Notes under the pieces: model-generated
What the model was told of the DNA's origin: nothing
The model's input: the letters and a program-made list of their open reading frames with translations, nothing else
Databases searched by the model: none
NCBI GenBank assembly: GCA_031216915.1
Contig: CM062289.1
Coordinates: forward strand, 27,051,533-27,115,532
DNA from: Pictodentalium vernedei
Taxonomy: Eukaryota; Mollusca; Scaphopoda; Dentaliida; Dentaliidae
Reading direction: 5' to 3'
DNA: 64,000 bases
Shown here: positions 40,885-51,942 of the stretch, piece by piece
How the letters are laid out: every line of letters begins with the position of its first letter
Position numbering within the stretch: the first letter of the stretch is position 1
Made by a program: the position numbers and the translations under genes

Positions 40885-41060
40885 GTGGGGGTCGGAACAT
40901 ATACGTTATTGTGGTGTATTCACGGTAACATGGTGTGATGTTTGCTGTCAGGAACTTGTATGTTCAACCTCGCCGCTATCGCGGCTCGGTTAAACATATA
41001 AGTTCCTGACAGCAAACATCACACCATATTACCATCAATACACCACAATAACTTATATTG
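40885..41060. repeat. Long hairpin, about 170 bp
   Basis: Arms of about 75 bp (ATTGTGGTGTATTCACGGTA, ATGTTTGCTGTCAGGAACTT and mirrors). The loop includes CTCGCCGCTATCGCGGCTCG, itself a small GC hairpin. Confidence 0.92.
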
Positions 41061-41089
41061 CTCTGCCATCCCCATTTGTTTGAAAGTCC

Positions 41090-41124
41090 TGATAGTGGCT
41101 TCTAGTACTCAACCAGTTAATCGA
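41090..41124. mobile_element. TTAA-E end scrap
   Basis: GATAGTGGCTTCTAGTACTC then AACCAGTTAA is the mirror of the TTAA-E left end at 32788. Confidence 0.6.
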
Positions 41125-42019
41125 ACTGATATTTCAAGAACTCTGACATTAATTTACAAAGTGTTAACTCGATCAATAAATTGCTGCAAACAGAACAGCA
41201 GATGCAATCGATACAGACAATATGTTTTTCACTATTAAAATTCTGAGAGTAGAAATAAGAATTGGCTGTTAAGATTTAATTGGTTATTGTTTTTGTGCAA
41301 AGAAAAGGCAGCACCTGCAGGAAATTCCTCTTGTCTCAAATTCTCAGTTCCAACATGCTGGGTTTACAAGTTTTCACAGTAGGAGTACATTTGTACCAGG
41401 TATTCATCTGTCAGTAGTTTAAAATAATTGATAACTCCAAGATGAACCTCTGATCTCAATGCGGCTAACAAGGTTAATGGTTTTGTTATGAACAAAATTG
41501 CTTTTGTTAAAAAATAATATAAAAAATTGTAAAGAGCTAGAATATTTTTTTTTAATTCAGTCATGTTTTTTGTTTACTGAAATCCCCATCCTTTCACTAG
41601 TGAAATATGACATTCATCTCACTAATATTATATGTAATTGTTTTTATTACACACCCGTAACTGTATTTGTCACGATCACATGGATTTTAGGGGCATGCGG
41701 TAATTTTAACCAGAAAGCTCTAGTGCGATCCGATAAAAAGTACCCTTCACATGCACAAGTTCTCTTGATAGACTGGTTCTTATAGTTTGCAGCGTTCAGT
41801 GGGACATAACCAATGAGAACCATCGGCTATATTTATCTGTCGGAATTACCGATTCTCATACCAATATGTTTGATGCACAACTGTGCTAAAAACTATTGAA
41901 AGTCATGAAAGACACATGATCTCGGCTCTCGTGGTATCTCTGCGCCACTCGCTCTCGTTCAGTAATCGTTAACCCATTCAAACATAAGTGTGGTTCTGTA
42001 TATTTCTCTGGAAACATAT
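41125..42019. other. No recognised feature
   Basis: A 95-codon frame (41498-41785) matches no family I know. Confidence 0.4.
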
Positions 42020-42175
42020 AAAAAAAATACTTTTGGCCTAAAAAACTTAAAAAAACTAAAAACCTTAAAAAAATAAAAATTAAATGGTTTTTGTCTGATA
42101 TATTTTACCCAAGTTAATAAAATTGATAAATTTGTTCCTTCCCTTGAGTGTAACAAGGCTTTGCAATGCTTTGAT
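42020..42175 (-). mobile_element. TA-2 MITE, truncated copy
   Basis: TTAAATGGTTTTTGTCTGAT, CCCAAGTTAATAAAATTGAT, CTTGAGTGTAACAAGGC. Stops inside the core. Confidence 0.75.
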
Positions 42176-42241
42176 GTATTCTAGAGTGTATGTGGCCAAG
42201 TTTCAGAAAGTTAAAAAAAAAACTCCTTTATGCCATTCCCC

Positions 42242-42458
42242 TACAGTACAAGTCAAAATAAATTGTAGTATAACCATAATAAAGTAAGTATACTACTGCT
42301 CCTAAACAGATAAGATCAGAATCTGACATCATTTTCTGGAAAGCTCTCACTGAGAGCTTTCCAGAAAATGATGTCAGCTTCTGGTCTTATCAGTGTAGGA
42401 AGAGAAAGATACATAGTTTATAGTGGTTATCATACAACTTATTTTGACTTGTACTGTA
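42242..42458. mobile_element. TA-6 hairpin MITE
   Basis: Ends TACAGTACAAGTCAAAATAA and TTATTTTGACTTGTACTGTA with TA borders. Core palindrome TCATTTTCTGGAAAGCTCTC and mirror at about 42325-42375. Confidence 0.9.
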
Positions 42459-42469
42459 CCTTTGTCTGA

Positions 42470-42780
42470 AGGGGATGCACTCCCCTCTACAATTTTCAGA
42501 CCTGGAATGGTTTGATCTTCACAAATATCCAACATGTTGAGCACTCATTCATCTGTCTTGCCACACTAAACCCATTTTAGGTGTGTATAGCTCACAGCCC
42601 TGCACAGACAACAACACCTACTTCTTTTGAAGAGTTTTGGATGCTAAATTTCTAAATTTTCCTGGAGGTGTATTACTATGAGAGAGAGGAGGGGCACTCT
42701 CCCACAATGATGCATCCTGCATTGGCCATCGCTGCTGCTCATTGAGTACCCATTCAGAACAGGCACTCAACATGCATCAA
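42470..42780. repeat. N dispersed repeat, copy 1
   Basis: AGACCTGGAATGGTTTGATC, ACACTAAACCCATTTTAG, CTTCTTTTGAAGAGTTTTGG match, in reverse orientation and order, the copy at 52480-52860. Confidence 0.72.
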
Positions 42781-43540
42781 TGGTCGACACACAATGCAGG
42801 TCAACCCCCTACTTCTTAATTTTGGAAAGCATCACTGCCTCCTCCCAGCTATGATATTTTCCTTGCTTTAGGTTGAAATATCTTTGAAATGAAGGGTAAA
42901 AAAATGGTGAGGAAGTAATATATTTGGTAACTGTACTTTTTTTCTGGTAGATACTCTTGATATTCTTGTAGCGCATTGATTTTGGAAGCATGTCAGACTT
43001 CAGACTAAGTGTAAGATTTCTATACATACAATCAAAGATAAGAGTTCGTGTAGAACAATGCCCTACCATGCATTGGCAGGGATAAAATATAAATGGATGT
43101 GTGTTTTTTATGTAAAAAATGATGCACTCAGCTGATTTGCGTATTGTATTAGATATCATTCTGGTATTCCTTTATATGCGCCACCAGTACATTATTACCA
43201 CAAAAGAATGCAGGATGAGAACACAAAGACACTATAATGAATGAAGGTATGTTTTTTATGAAAAATAATTGTGTTTTTAGGTTTCACTGTACCCAGACAC
43301 TGACTCAATTATTATTTAGCAGTACAATCTATTATTGAAGAATGAAAACATTTTAAACTCATGGTTCATGTTGACACATTCATAACTCATAATATACTGA
43401 CATAGCCATTGGGGGAGGGGAGGGGTGGGGCTTGGCCCACCTAAAAGTTTCATCCCCCCCCCAAAAAAAAAAATATTGGCCCCGATGCAAGCTTCACATA
43501 ACATAGGGCTGAAAAATGATCTCCACTACAGGGCTGCACA
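42781..43540. other. No recognised feature
   Basis: A 116-codon minus-strand frame (42809-43159) contains no motif I recognise; treated as chance. C/A-rich tract at 43456-43475. Confidence 0.4.
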
Positions 43541-43769
43541 CAAGCCTGAATATAAGCAGTCTGTCATTTGCAGAATGAGGTCTCCAGGGGGTGAATTTTC
43601 TGATGCTATCCTATACAGTGTGCCAATTTAGGTTTGTGACCTTGATTCAGAGAGTGGTTCACAGAGGGTGCATTTAGTGATGCTACCCTGCTGTGCAGGG
43701 TAGCATCACCAAATTCACCCTCTGGGGGCCTCGTTTTGCAGATGACAGTCTTATTTATTTTCAGGCTTG
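43541..43769. mobile_element. hAT-1 MITE, copy 5
   Basis: CAAGCCTGAATATAAGCAG to TTATTTTCAGGCTTG, 229 bp. Perfect 8-bp TSD GCTGCACA at 43533-43540 and 43770-43777. Confidence 0.95.
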
Positions 43770-43839
43770 GCTGCACACACTATACAAAGGCCTCAGATTC
43801 ACTCTCAGACCACTAAATTTTTCAAAATTTTCTTGATGG

Positions 43840-43960
43840 GGACCTAATCTTAACTGGAACCCTGGTTGTTACCCCTCCTCACACTTCTCTTCAGGGAACG
43901 AAACTGAGAGGAGGAGGTAATGACCAGAGGGTTCAAGTTAGGACTAAAGGTATAGGCCCC
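43840..43960. repeat. P hairpin, copy 1
   Basis: CCTAATCTTAACTGGAACCC ... TTACCCCTCC mirrored by GGAGGAGGTAATGACC ... AGTTAGGACT. Related to 53800-53925. Confidence 0.7.
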
Positions 43961-44055
43961 TGAACCTTCACAATGGCCTTCCAAATTTCATGTTTCCTCC
44001 CCCCCCCCCCCACCACCAAAAAAAAAGAAACCCAAAACTGGGTAGGCACCCCCTA

Positions 44056-44308
44056 TTAACCCTTTACCCAGTGTAATGGCCAAAACCAGCCAGCGCTATT
44101 CTAAAAAAATCGCCAATTAATTTTCATTATTTTTTTATATTTTTGTCTCAAAAACATAGGTTATGACCCCTTGTTGGAATGAGCTCATCCAGCTCGTTCC
44201 AACGAGGGGTCATAACCTATGTTTTTGAGACAAAAAATGAAAAAAATTAGTTAAGAATTTTTTTTGCAAGTATCGTCTGCTTTCCATGTTAGGTAGGTAA
44301 AGGGTTAA
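44056..44308. mobile_element. TTAA-B MITE
   Basis: TTAACCCTTTACCCAGTGTA to AGGTAGGTAAAGGGTTAA; long hairpin AACATAGGTTATGACCCC and mirror. A few centre mismatches. Confidence 0.94.
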
Positions 44309-44317
44309 AGAATCCTG

Positions 44318-44652
44318 GCTATATGCATCTTTCCAATCACAAAAATCGCTATTCAATTGTTATAATTTTTTCAATTTTTACCTCAGAGACTTGCCTCATG
44401 ACCCCTTCATTTAAATGAGCCCATTTAACTTGTTTTATTTGAGGTTAAAACTTATGTATTTGAGACAAAAAATCAAAAATTTTATTTATTCAAGAAATTC
44501 TTTTGCAAGTGTGCGAAAAACATAGCATATAATCTCTCATTGGAAGGATCTCAATGAGGGGCACATTATAAGCTATATATTTGAAAATGAAATATTTTAG
44601 TTCAGTTGCAAACATTTTTTGCATAACCCACCAGCACTATTCACAAAAATTG
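44318..44652. mobile_element. Two degenerate TTAA-B-like remnants
   Basis: CTTGCCTCATGACCCCTTCA with TTTGAGACAAAAAATC, then AACATAGCATATAATCTCTC with GAGGGGCACATTATAAGC. Ends are decayed. The second appears to continue at 45205 across hAT-2. Confidence 0.55.
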
Positions 44653-45204
44653 CTATTCAAATTAGGGCTGCACGATATTCAAAACTGAATACCGGTATCA
44701 GTATTCAAAAAAATACCGCGGTATACCGGTATATCGAAAACTATTCAGATCTATGAACACAAGTACCACAATCGAGACTCGAGGCATCACAGTCGGAATG
44801 AATTAGCATGCCTTGATGATACGGTTCGAAAAACCTTTACCCAACGCAGACAATATCACAATTTATTATTTTCAAAATTAGTTTATCAGATTTTACCCAA
44901 AAATTTCAACAAAACTATATCATGTGACCCATCATTGGAACGAGCTCAACGAGCTCGTTCCAATGATGGGTCACATGATATAGTTTTGTTGAAATTTTTT
45001 CAAATTATTTTTTCATCTGCTGAATTTGTATTTTCCGAGGGCACAAGCAGACGATTCCTTGGATAAAGGGATAGTATTATTTGGGGCTACAGTTGAAAAA
45101 CTCAAGACATTTAGAAAATTAAATTGTGGGAAAATAAATAATGACAATATACCGATATTTGAATACCGGTATATATCGGTTTATTGATATACTGTGCAAC
45201 CCTA
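44653..45204. mobile_element. hAT-2 element, copy 1, with TTAA-A inside
   Basis: TAGGGCTGCACGATATTC to ATACTGTGCAACCCTA. Both subterminal regions carry GAATACCGGTATA words. Perfect 8-bp TSD ATTCAAAT at 44645-44652 and 45205-45212. A TTAA-A-derived segment (44833-45075) forms the middle. Confidence 0.93.
44833..45075. mobile_element. TTAA-A segment nested in hAT-2
   Basis: AACCTTTACCCAACGCAGAC to CCTTGGATAAAGGGAT. The hairpin CCCATCATTGGAACGAGCTC and mirror is well kept, but the ends have lost TTAA. The hAT-2 copy at 59505 has the same segment. Confidence 0.85.
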
Positions 45205-45212
45205 ATTCAAAT

Positions 45213-45440
45213 GCTATCTTTATTATCTTTTCAATGTTGGCCTCAAAAACATGGCATATGAGCACCCCCCCCCCCCCCCCCCGCCTTCTCTCTCCTCTCA
45301 AAAGCAAAACATATGAACCCCCCCCCCCCCTCCTCTCCCATTGGAACAAGCTCAATAATTTTGCAGTTATTCAAATAAATTTTTGCCATTCTCATCATCT
45401 ATTCATGTTGTGTAACGGATTAACCCTCAAGTCCCCCCAA
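45213..45440. repeat. Degenerate TTAA-B remnant with C runs
   Basis: TTGGCCTCAAAAACATGGCA, then C runs at 45264-45283 and 45317-45331. The remnant ends near GTAACGGATTAACC. Confidence 0.5.
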
Positions 45441-45639
45441 AAATGACAAACCACCCATTTTATACTGCAAAGAAAAAGATGTCCTTAGTGTATTCTTCCG
45501 TGAGAACTCTACTGGTAGGCTACATATGTCTTGACATTGTTTTTACATCTTACTGTACAGGCAGCCAACGATGATGTAAAAACTCTGCTCAGTCATCTGC
45601 ATCTGTGAACAAGTAAATATGGTAGTTATTATACAGGCC

Positions 45640-46690
45640 TGATTTTTCATTACAGAATTATGGGCCTTAATTAGTCCATTTTTACGAATTTTTAGCTTGT
45701 TAGTGCATTAACCCTTTACCCAACACAGATGATATCAAAATTTATTATTTTAAATATAATTTTTTTAAATTTTTCAAAAAAATTCAACAAAACCATATCA
45801 TGTGACCCCTCGTTGGAATGAGCTCAACGAGCTCATTCCAACAAGGGGTCACATGATTTGGTATTGTTGAAATTTGTTTAAAAATAATATTTTTTCCACT
45901 GCTGAATTTGCATATTACGCGGGTATATGCAGCCAATTCGTTGGGTAATGGGTTAACTTACTTGAACAAACGTTCTCAGATTTGACTAATATTTACCATA
46001 CAGATCTTTTGCAAGAATATCTCAATCAAGTTCAAAAGCTGGTCTGGCTCAATTTTTCGTTACAGATTTATGGGCCTTAATTAGTCCATTTTTATGAATT
46101 GTCAATTTGCACTAATTTTGAGCTTGTTAACACAATAACTTGAACAAATGTTCTCCGATTTGACTAATATTTGCTGTACAGGTCTTTTCCAATGATATCT
46201 CAAGCTAGTTCGAAAACTGGTCCGGCCCGATTTTTCTTACGGAGTTATGGGCCTTAATTAGTCCATTTTTACGAATTCCATTTTTACTTATTTTCAGCTT
46301 GTTAGAGCTATAACTTAAACAAATGTGATCCGATTTAAATAATATTTGCCATACAGGTCTTTTGCAATAATATCTCAATCAAGTTCGAAAACAGACATGG
46401 CTCAATTTTTCATTACAGTGTTATGGGCCTTAATTAGTCCATTTTTACGAATTGTCCATTTTTACTAATTTTGAGTTCATTTGCGCAATAACTTAAACAA
46501 ATGTTCTCTGATTTGACTAATATTTGCCATACAGGTCTTTTGGGATAATATCTCAAGCGTGTTAAAAAACTAGCCTTGTCTGATTTCTCATTACAGAGTT
46601 ACGGGCCTTGAATAAATAATTTTTACGCATTCTGAACTTGTTAGCATTAAAACTTGAATAAAGGTTCCAGATTTGACAACCAGGATATGA
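45640..46690. repeat. About 177-bp satellite, about 4-5 units
   Basis: ATGGGCCTTAATTAGTCC recurs near 45661, 46069, 46246, 46424 and (decayed) 46600. The first interval is longer because of a TTAA-A insertion. Also repeated: AATATTTGCCATACAGGTCT and TTTGCAATAATATCTCAA. Confidence 0.9.
45708..45956. mobile_element. TTAA-A MITE in the 177-bp satellite
   Basis: TTAACCCTTTACCCAACACA to CGTTGGGTAATGGGTTAA, 249 bp, at a TTAA of the satellite unit. Confidence 0.95.
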
Positions 46691-46760
46691 TTGATACTCC
46701 AGTTATGGACATGCAACAGTCTCTAATTGTCACCACAACTCTATGTCTCTATCTTCACTA

Positions 46761-47575
46761 TACAGTAGAGCCCACTTAATTGGATATCTCTTAATTATAT
46801 ATCCCTGTTAATTGAAAAAAATTTTCAAACACAAAACCATTTACCATACCTTCAGTACAAATTTGATCTGTTAATTGCATAGGGTTGTAGAGAAAACTGT
46901 TAAATGTATATAAATTTTTGTAATATGTCGAAAAAATTACTGTGACACACCCCAAATTCCCCTTATTTAACAACCTTTTTGGCCTCACTACATCCAATAC
47001 AGGCATTTATTCTATTATATCTTGTTTGACAGAGCTCTATGAGCTCTGTCAAACAAGATATAATAGAATAAATGCTCAGTTTACCTCCAGAACACAGGAA
47101 ACTGACCAAATACCTGTTAATTGTATACTCCTGTTAAATGAATAATTCACTGACAAAATGGATATTCAATTTATTTATTTATTTATTTATTTATTGGTGT
47201 TTTAAGGTCACATATTTCTGCACAATGGCCAACCATGACCGTGACAGTTTTACGGGTGGAGGAAGCCGGAGTACCTGGAGAGAACCACCGAGCAACGGCG
47301 AGCAACTGTCAGCTCCCCAACGTACCAACTCCAGTTACTCCACACAAGCAGGGTTAGCATTGGTTGAAGATAGGTTCACTCGACGTGCAGAATGCCTTAG
47401 TGCACAACGTCACCGTGCCCCCACGTGGGCAATGGGGGTGAAGTGTCTTGCCCAAGGACACAACACGGTTGCCGCAGGTGGGATTCGAACTGAGGACCTC
47501 TCGGTTTGCAGCCTGCACCTCTACCAACTGAGCCACCACGCCCCCAGGATATTCAATTAAGAGGAATCTACTGTA
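46761..47575. mobile_element. TA-1 MITE with a SINE inserted
   Basis: TACAGTAGAGCCCACTTAAT to AGAGGAATCTACTGTA. Core beta palindrome at about 47015-47065. The SINE at 47172-47546 lies near its right end. Confidence 0.92.
47172..47546 (-). mobile_element. tRNA-headed SINE in TA-1
   Basis: TSD GGATATTCAATT at 47160-47171 and 47547-47558. (TTTA)n tail at the left, B-box complement GGATTCGAACTG and GAGCCACCACGCCCCC head at the right. Confidence 0.96.
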
Positions 47576-47851
47576 TATATTTTGAACCTCAAGTAATTAT
47601 GTTACATGACTAATTTTGTACTTCAGATTGGTGCTGTTATGAGGAAGACTTCAGAATAGTTGTCTTTTGTTATTCTGCCAGAATTTTCAAGTCAAGTTTT
47701 GATTGCCTGTTCAGACATCCTAGCTTTGATTGGAAATCACTGTGAAGCGATTTTCAAGGTGATGCATAAGATACAGACAAAGCTCAAGCGATGATAAAAA
47801 GATTGTACACTTTTGCTTTCACTGCAAAAAGATTGTTGTAATATGAGTGCT

Positions 47852-47888
47852 GGTGGGGAGGGGAGGGGAGGGGAGGGGAGGGGGGTAG
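47852..47888. repeat. (GGGGA)n microsatellite
   Basis: Six to seven copies. Confidence 0.95.
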
Positions 47889-47989
47889 AGGGCCTCTTTG
47901 AATTGTTCTTGGGAAGGACAATTTTGTTGAAAAAATTTAACCTGTCCTTTTGGTTGTTTTGGAAGCCCCATGGCTAAATGAATCATAAT

Positions 47990-48342
47990 CAGGGGTGCTG
48001 GAAGCATGGGGACAGAGGGGGCAGCTGTCCCCACCCCTCCCTAAGACCATGGGGCCAAGATGGGGCAGGCAATGCCCTTCCCAGGTTCATCGACCAATTT
48101 TTTTCGATGATTTATTATGGAAGTAAAGCTAAATTACATGCCAAATTTGTTTTGGGACCTTTCAAAATTCAAAAATTTTTCTGGGGACCCCCTTCCCCCA
48201 CTCCTATCTCAGAACGCAAGCTCTCAAAACATGCATGATTTTGGCATGTCCTAGTGGGGCTGCTAGAGCTAGTAAATGCTCTTTTCCTGGGGGACGTCTC
48301 CCCCCTCCCCCCCCACACCTTGAAGTGCTTCCGGCATCCCTG
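47990..48342. mobile_element. MITE with CAGGGRTGCYGGAAGC ends
   Basis: CAGGGGTGCTGGAAGCATG at the left and CTTCCGGCATCCCTG at the right, 353 bp, with G/C-rich subterminal blocks (GGGGGCAGCTGTCCCC). Ends suggest hAT, but no 8-bp duplication is visible. Confidence 0.78.
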
Positions 48343-48522
48343 TTCCAAAAATATATTACATTGCCCACTGAGAAATGATGTGTCTTGCAAATGGCATGTT
48401 TTGGTTGGATATCTAGTAACAATGTGTGCCTAATTAATCTTATAAAAGTACTCTTGCAAAAATAGAGTTCCCTAACCTTTTGTGTTTCAGGCACCCCTGG
48501 CTCTCTGAGTACTTTCGCACAA

Positions 48523-48771
48523 TTAACCCTTTACCCAACGCAGACGATATCAAAATTTATTATTTTAAATACCATTTTTTTAAATTTTTCAAAAAATTTC
48601 AACAAAACCATATCATGTGACCCCTCATTGGAACGAGCTCATTTAGCTCGTTCCAATGAGGGGTCACATGATATGGTTTTGTTGAAATATTTTGAAAAAT
48701 TTTATTTTTTCAACTGCTCAAATTGCATATTACATGGACGGATGCGGGCGATTCGTTAGGTAAAGGGTTAA
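48523..48771. mobile_element. TTAA-A MITE, well preserved
   Basis: TTAACCCTTTACCCAACGCA to GATTCGTTAGGTAAAGGGTTAA, 249 bp; near-perfect hairpin. Confidence 0.96.
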
Positions 48772-48914
48772 GAAGCTATTAATTGAAAGTAGAATATGTT
48801 TTCATTTTTTTGAATTCCACAATCCATTCCAATAAGGGGTCATAAACTGAGTTTCAATGCTTCTTGTGAATTTTAATAGCTGGTTTTGGCCATTATGTTG
48901 GGTAAAGAGTTAAT
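48772..48914. mobile_element. TTAA-B right-half remnant
   Basis: CCATTCCAATAAGGGGTCAT, AGCTGGTTTTGGCCATTATG, TTGGGTAAAGAGTTAAT. Confidence 0.65.
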
Positions 48915-49447
48915 ATAGATGATATTTGCACTAAGGCTGTATGTACAGTGCACAGGGTTAGTTGCTCAGTTAATAATAAAAAAAAAATTTAAAGTTAATT
49001 CCAAAAACGAAAACGTATTCTTTTTTTAATTAATAGCTTCTTAATGTGACACCTTTCTCATCAAAAACCAAAAATGAACAAAACTATAGTAATGATATGC
49101 AATGTTCTGGAATGAGCAACTTCAAACTGGTCTAAAAACATTTAAAAGCAAACTTGTAGGTGGGAATATGCCTTTCTCCTTGTTTTCAATCATTTGGGTT
49201 ACAAAGGGAGAGTACCTCAACCTGACAGGTCTGATTATTGTGCTATATGAAGTTACCATTTTATCTTCACAATTTTTTCAGTGAAACATATTTTCCAAGA
49301 ATGGGAAAGAAAAGTTCAACTTTATTTTTTCCTCTAAAACAATGCAGTTATGTCTGCACTTTGGTAGCTCCTTCCAACATGGAAACATAATTTAATACAT
49401 TTGAGTAGAAGAGAAAAAAGAAAATGTGAGTCACAGTTTTAACAGTG
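48915..49447. other. No recognised feature
   Basis: Nothing seen. Confidence 0.4.
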
Positions 49448-49698
49448 TACAGTAGAGTCGCCGTGAACTGGTCATAATCCACGTACAGGCAGTGATGTCC
49501 ACTCATGCACTTACCAGGTAATAAAAATCATCAGCAGCAAAATTTTAATTAATGAAGCACCGGGTTTCACCCAGTGCTTCATTAATTAAATTTTTATTGA
49601 TTATTCCTGAAATTAGAGTTTAGAATCCAATATTACTGCGTTCGTGGAAATATTACCCCCCATGGAAAGTGACCCGTCCACGGCTGCTATACTGTGTA
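49448..49698. mobile_element. TA-4 MITE, reference copy
   Basis: TACAGTAGAGTCGCCGTGAA at the left and CCGTCCACGGCTGC then TATACTGTGTA at the right. Hairpin ATTTTAATTAATGAAGCACC and mirror. It has a single GTGGAAATATTACCCCCCAT + GGAAAGTGACCCGTCCACGG segment, the precursor of the minisatellite at 9990. Confidence 0.88.
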
Positions 49699-49831
49699 GA
49701 GAGAAAATGTCTCATTATAACGAGAAAAGATTTTCCTTCGAGGCACTTGTATTCTGCTGCAGAGAGATAAGCAATAAGATGAAATTCTTTTTTGATCAAC
49801 AATTCGATAACATTAGTTATCCTTGAGTTTT

Positions 49832-49880
49832 CCAGGGTGTATGGGAATTTACACCGGTTTGGGAACTCATACACCCTGAG
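49832..49880. repeat. Short hairpin
   Basis: CCAGGGTGTATGGGAA ... TCATACACCCTG. Confidence 0.7.
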
Positions 49881-49972
49881 TCGAAGCCAAGAATTTTGGT
49901 GTACTTAATACTTTTAACTAAATTGAGGTGAAGCAACTGACAAAAGATTTTGTGCTTTGTAAGTTTCTTAAT

Positions 49973-50397
49973 TTATTTATTATATATTTATTTATTAGTG
50001 TTTAAGGTTACATACTTATGCACAATGCCTAATCATGACCGTGACAGTTTTATGGGTGGAGGAAGCTGGAGTACCCGGAGAGAACCACCAAGCAACGACG
50101 AGAAGCTGCCAGATCCCCAACATCGTAACTCCGCACTGCAGCACAGGCAGGGTTAGATTGGTTGAAGACATGCGCCCCTTCGACGTGCAGTACGCCTTGA
50201 TACACGGCGTCATCGTGCCCCCATGTGGACAATCGGGGTTAAGTGCCTTGCCCAAGGACACATCACGGGAGTCCGAATCGATCGCTCAGGCGGTCACCCA
50301 TCCGAGGACAAACCGGGCTCGACATTGCTTAACTTTGGTGATCTGACGAGAACCGGTTACCCCCCCCCCCAAACCCACCTCACCCCCCACCCCCAAA
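49973..50397 (-). mobile_element. 5S-headed SINE, fullest copy
   Basis: TSD TTTCTTAAT at 49964-49972 and 50398-50406. T-rich tail at the left, common body, then the head as the mirror of 5S: GGCGGTCACCCATCCGAGGA and CTTAACTTTGGTGATCTGAC. It ends in a C-rich run at the 5' side of the element. Confidence 0.95.
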
Positions 50398-50406
50398 TTT
50401 CTTAAT

Positions 50407-50743
50407 AAAACCAGACAAATATGGTTGTCATTGGAACTGGCTCAATGACCAGTAACCAGGTGAATCAAGTCACAACTTCCATGTCATGTCATGTTTATCC
50501 CCACCCCCCTCTCCCATTATACTAGCCTAGACATGAAAATATATTGAATGCAGCACTATCTGACAGTCTGGTTTAAAACGCTGCACAAAGTACATGTAAT
50601 AGTGAGAGACAACAAGAAGACAGCCAATCTGGCTATGTTGTCTCCCTGCAGTATACTACTAACGTGTTATGTTGAACATGAAGGTAGTACTGAAGCCGAA
50701 TATTTTTTTTTCATGCCAAAATTATTTTGATTACTATTGCTGG
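50407..50743. other. No recognised feature
   Basis: Nothing seen. Confidence 0.4.
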
Positions 50744-51506
50744 TACACTGGAGCCCACTTAATTGGATATCTCTTAATTGTATATCCCTGTTAATTGAAT
50801 ATAATTTTCAAACACAAAACCATTTACCATACCTTCAGAACAAATTTGATCTGTTAATTGCATATGAGTTGTAGAGTAAACTCCTGTTAATTGTATATAG
50901 TTTTTTTTAATATGTCTAAAAAATTACTGTGACATGCACCAAATTCCCCTTATTTATCAACCTTTTTGACCTCACTACATCCAATACAGGCATTTATTCT
51001 ATTATATCTTGTTTGACAGAGCTCTATAAGCTCTGTCAAACAAGATATAATAGAATAAATGCTCAGTTTACCTCCAGAACACAGGAAACTGACCAAATCC
51101 CTGTTAATTGTATACTCCTGTTAATTGAATAATTTTCACTGGTAAAATGGATATTCAATTAACCCTTTACTTAACAAATCGCCCGCATCCGCCCGCATAA
51201 TTTGTAAATTAAGCAGTTGAAAAAAATTAATTTTTCAAAATATGTCAACAAAACTATATCATGTGACCCCTCATTGGAACGAGCTCATCGAGCTCGTTCC
51301 AGTGAGGGGTCACATGATATGGTTTTGTTGAATTTTTTAAAAAAATTTTGTGGGCTCTGTCAAACAAGATATAATAGAATAGAATAAATGCTCAGTTTAC
51401 CTCCAGAACACAGGAAACTGACCAAATCCCTGTTAATTGTATACTCCTGTTAATTGAATAATTTTCACTGGCAAAATGGATATTCAATTAAGAGGAGTCT
51501 ACTGTA
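50744..51506. mobile_element. TA-1 MITE, rearranged, with TTAA-A
   Basis: TACACTGGAGCCCACTTAAT to AGAGGAGTCTACTGTA. Core beta at about 51008-51058. After the truncated TTAA-A copy the TA-1 sequence restarts at GCTCTGTCAAACAAGATATA, so its right third is present twice. Confidence 0.9.
51159..51345. mobile_element. TTAA-A MITE, right-truncated, in TA-1
   Basis: TTAACCCTTTACTTAACAAA through the hairpin, lost after GGTTTTGTTGAATTTT. Same TA-1 target as 14454. Confidence 0.9.
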
Positions 51507-51942
51507 CTACTGTTTGCGTTTGTACTTGTATACTGCTAAATAAAAATCAATCAATTAAACCAGTCCACGGTGATGGTACTGTATATTGTGGATTTTGTAT
51601 ATGGCTACTCTGCTGGTGGGCAGATGTCAGTCCATATGCATTCACAAAAGAGTAAAAGCTGATTGAATAATTGAGCTAAAATTTTTGGAAGATCATCATT
51701 TTGTTTTTAGATTTTATTATTGGGAATGTACTTTGTGCTGTGTGATATATTTGTTGCCTGTTTGTGGATTATATCTCTACAGTATTACACTTTTATCTTC
51801 TCTTATCTCCATCTGTAAATATTATAATCCGGTCAGTTCATACATGCACCTTACCTTTGAAACCCTTCCACCCCTAAACATGTAGTTGTAAGAATGCCAT
51901 TCCCTCTTCTTGATCGATTGTGAAAGCTTGCAATACTATTTA
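51507..51942. other. TA-4 end scrap, otherwise unclassified
   Basis: AACCAGTCCACGGTGATGGT then ACTGTA at 51558-51583 is the TA-4 right end. The rest is unrecognised. Confidence 0.5.

Noticed and set aside
42809-43159. 116-codon minus-strand frame as a gene
   Set aside because: No recognisable motif, AT-rich codons, no neighbouring exon-like sequence.
47990-48342. Firm hAT assignment
   Set aside because: Ends look right, but the flanking 8-mers (ATCATAAT, TTCCAAAA) do not match.
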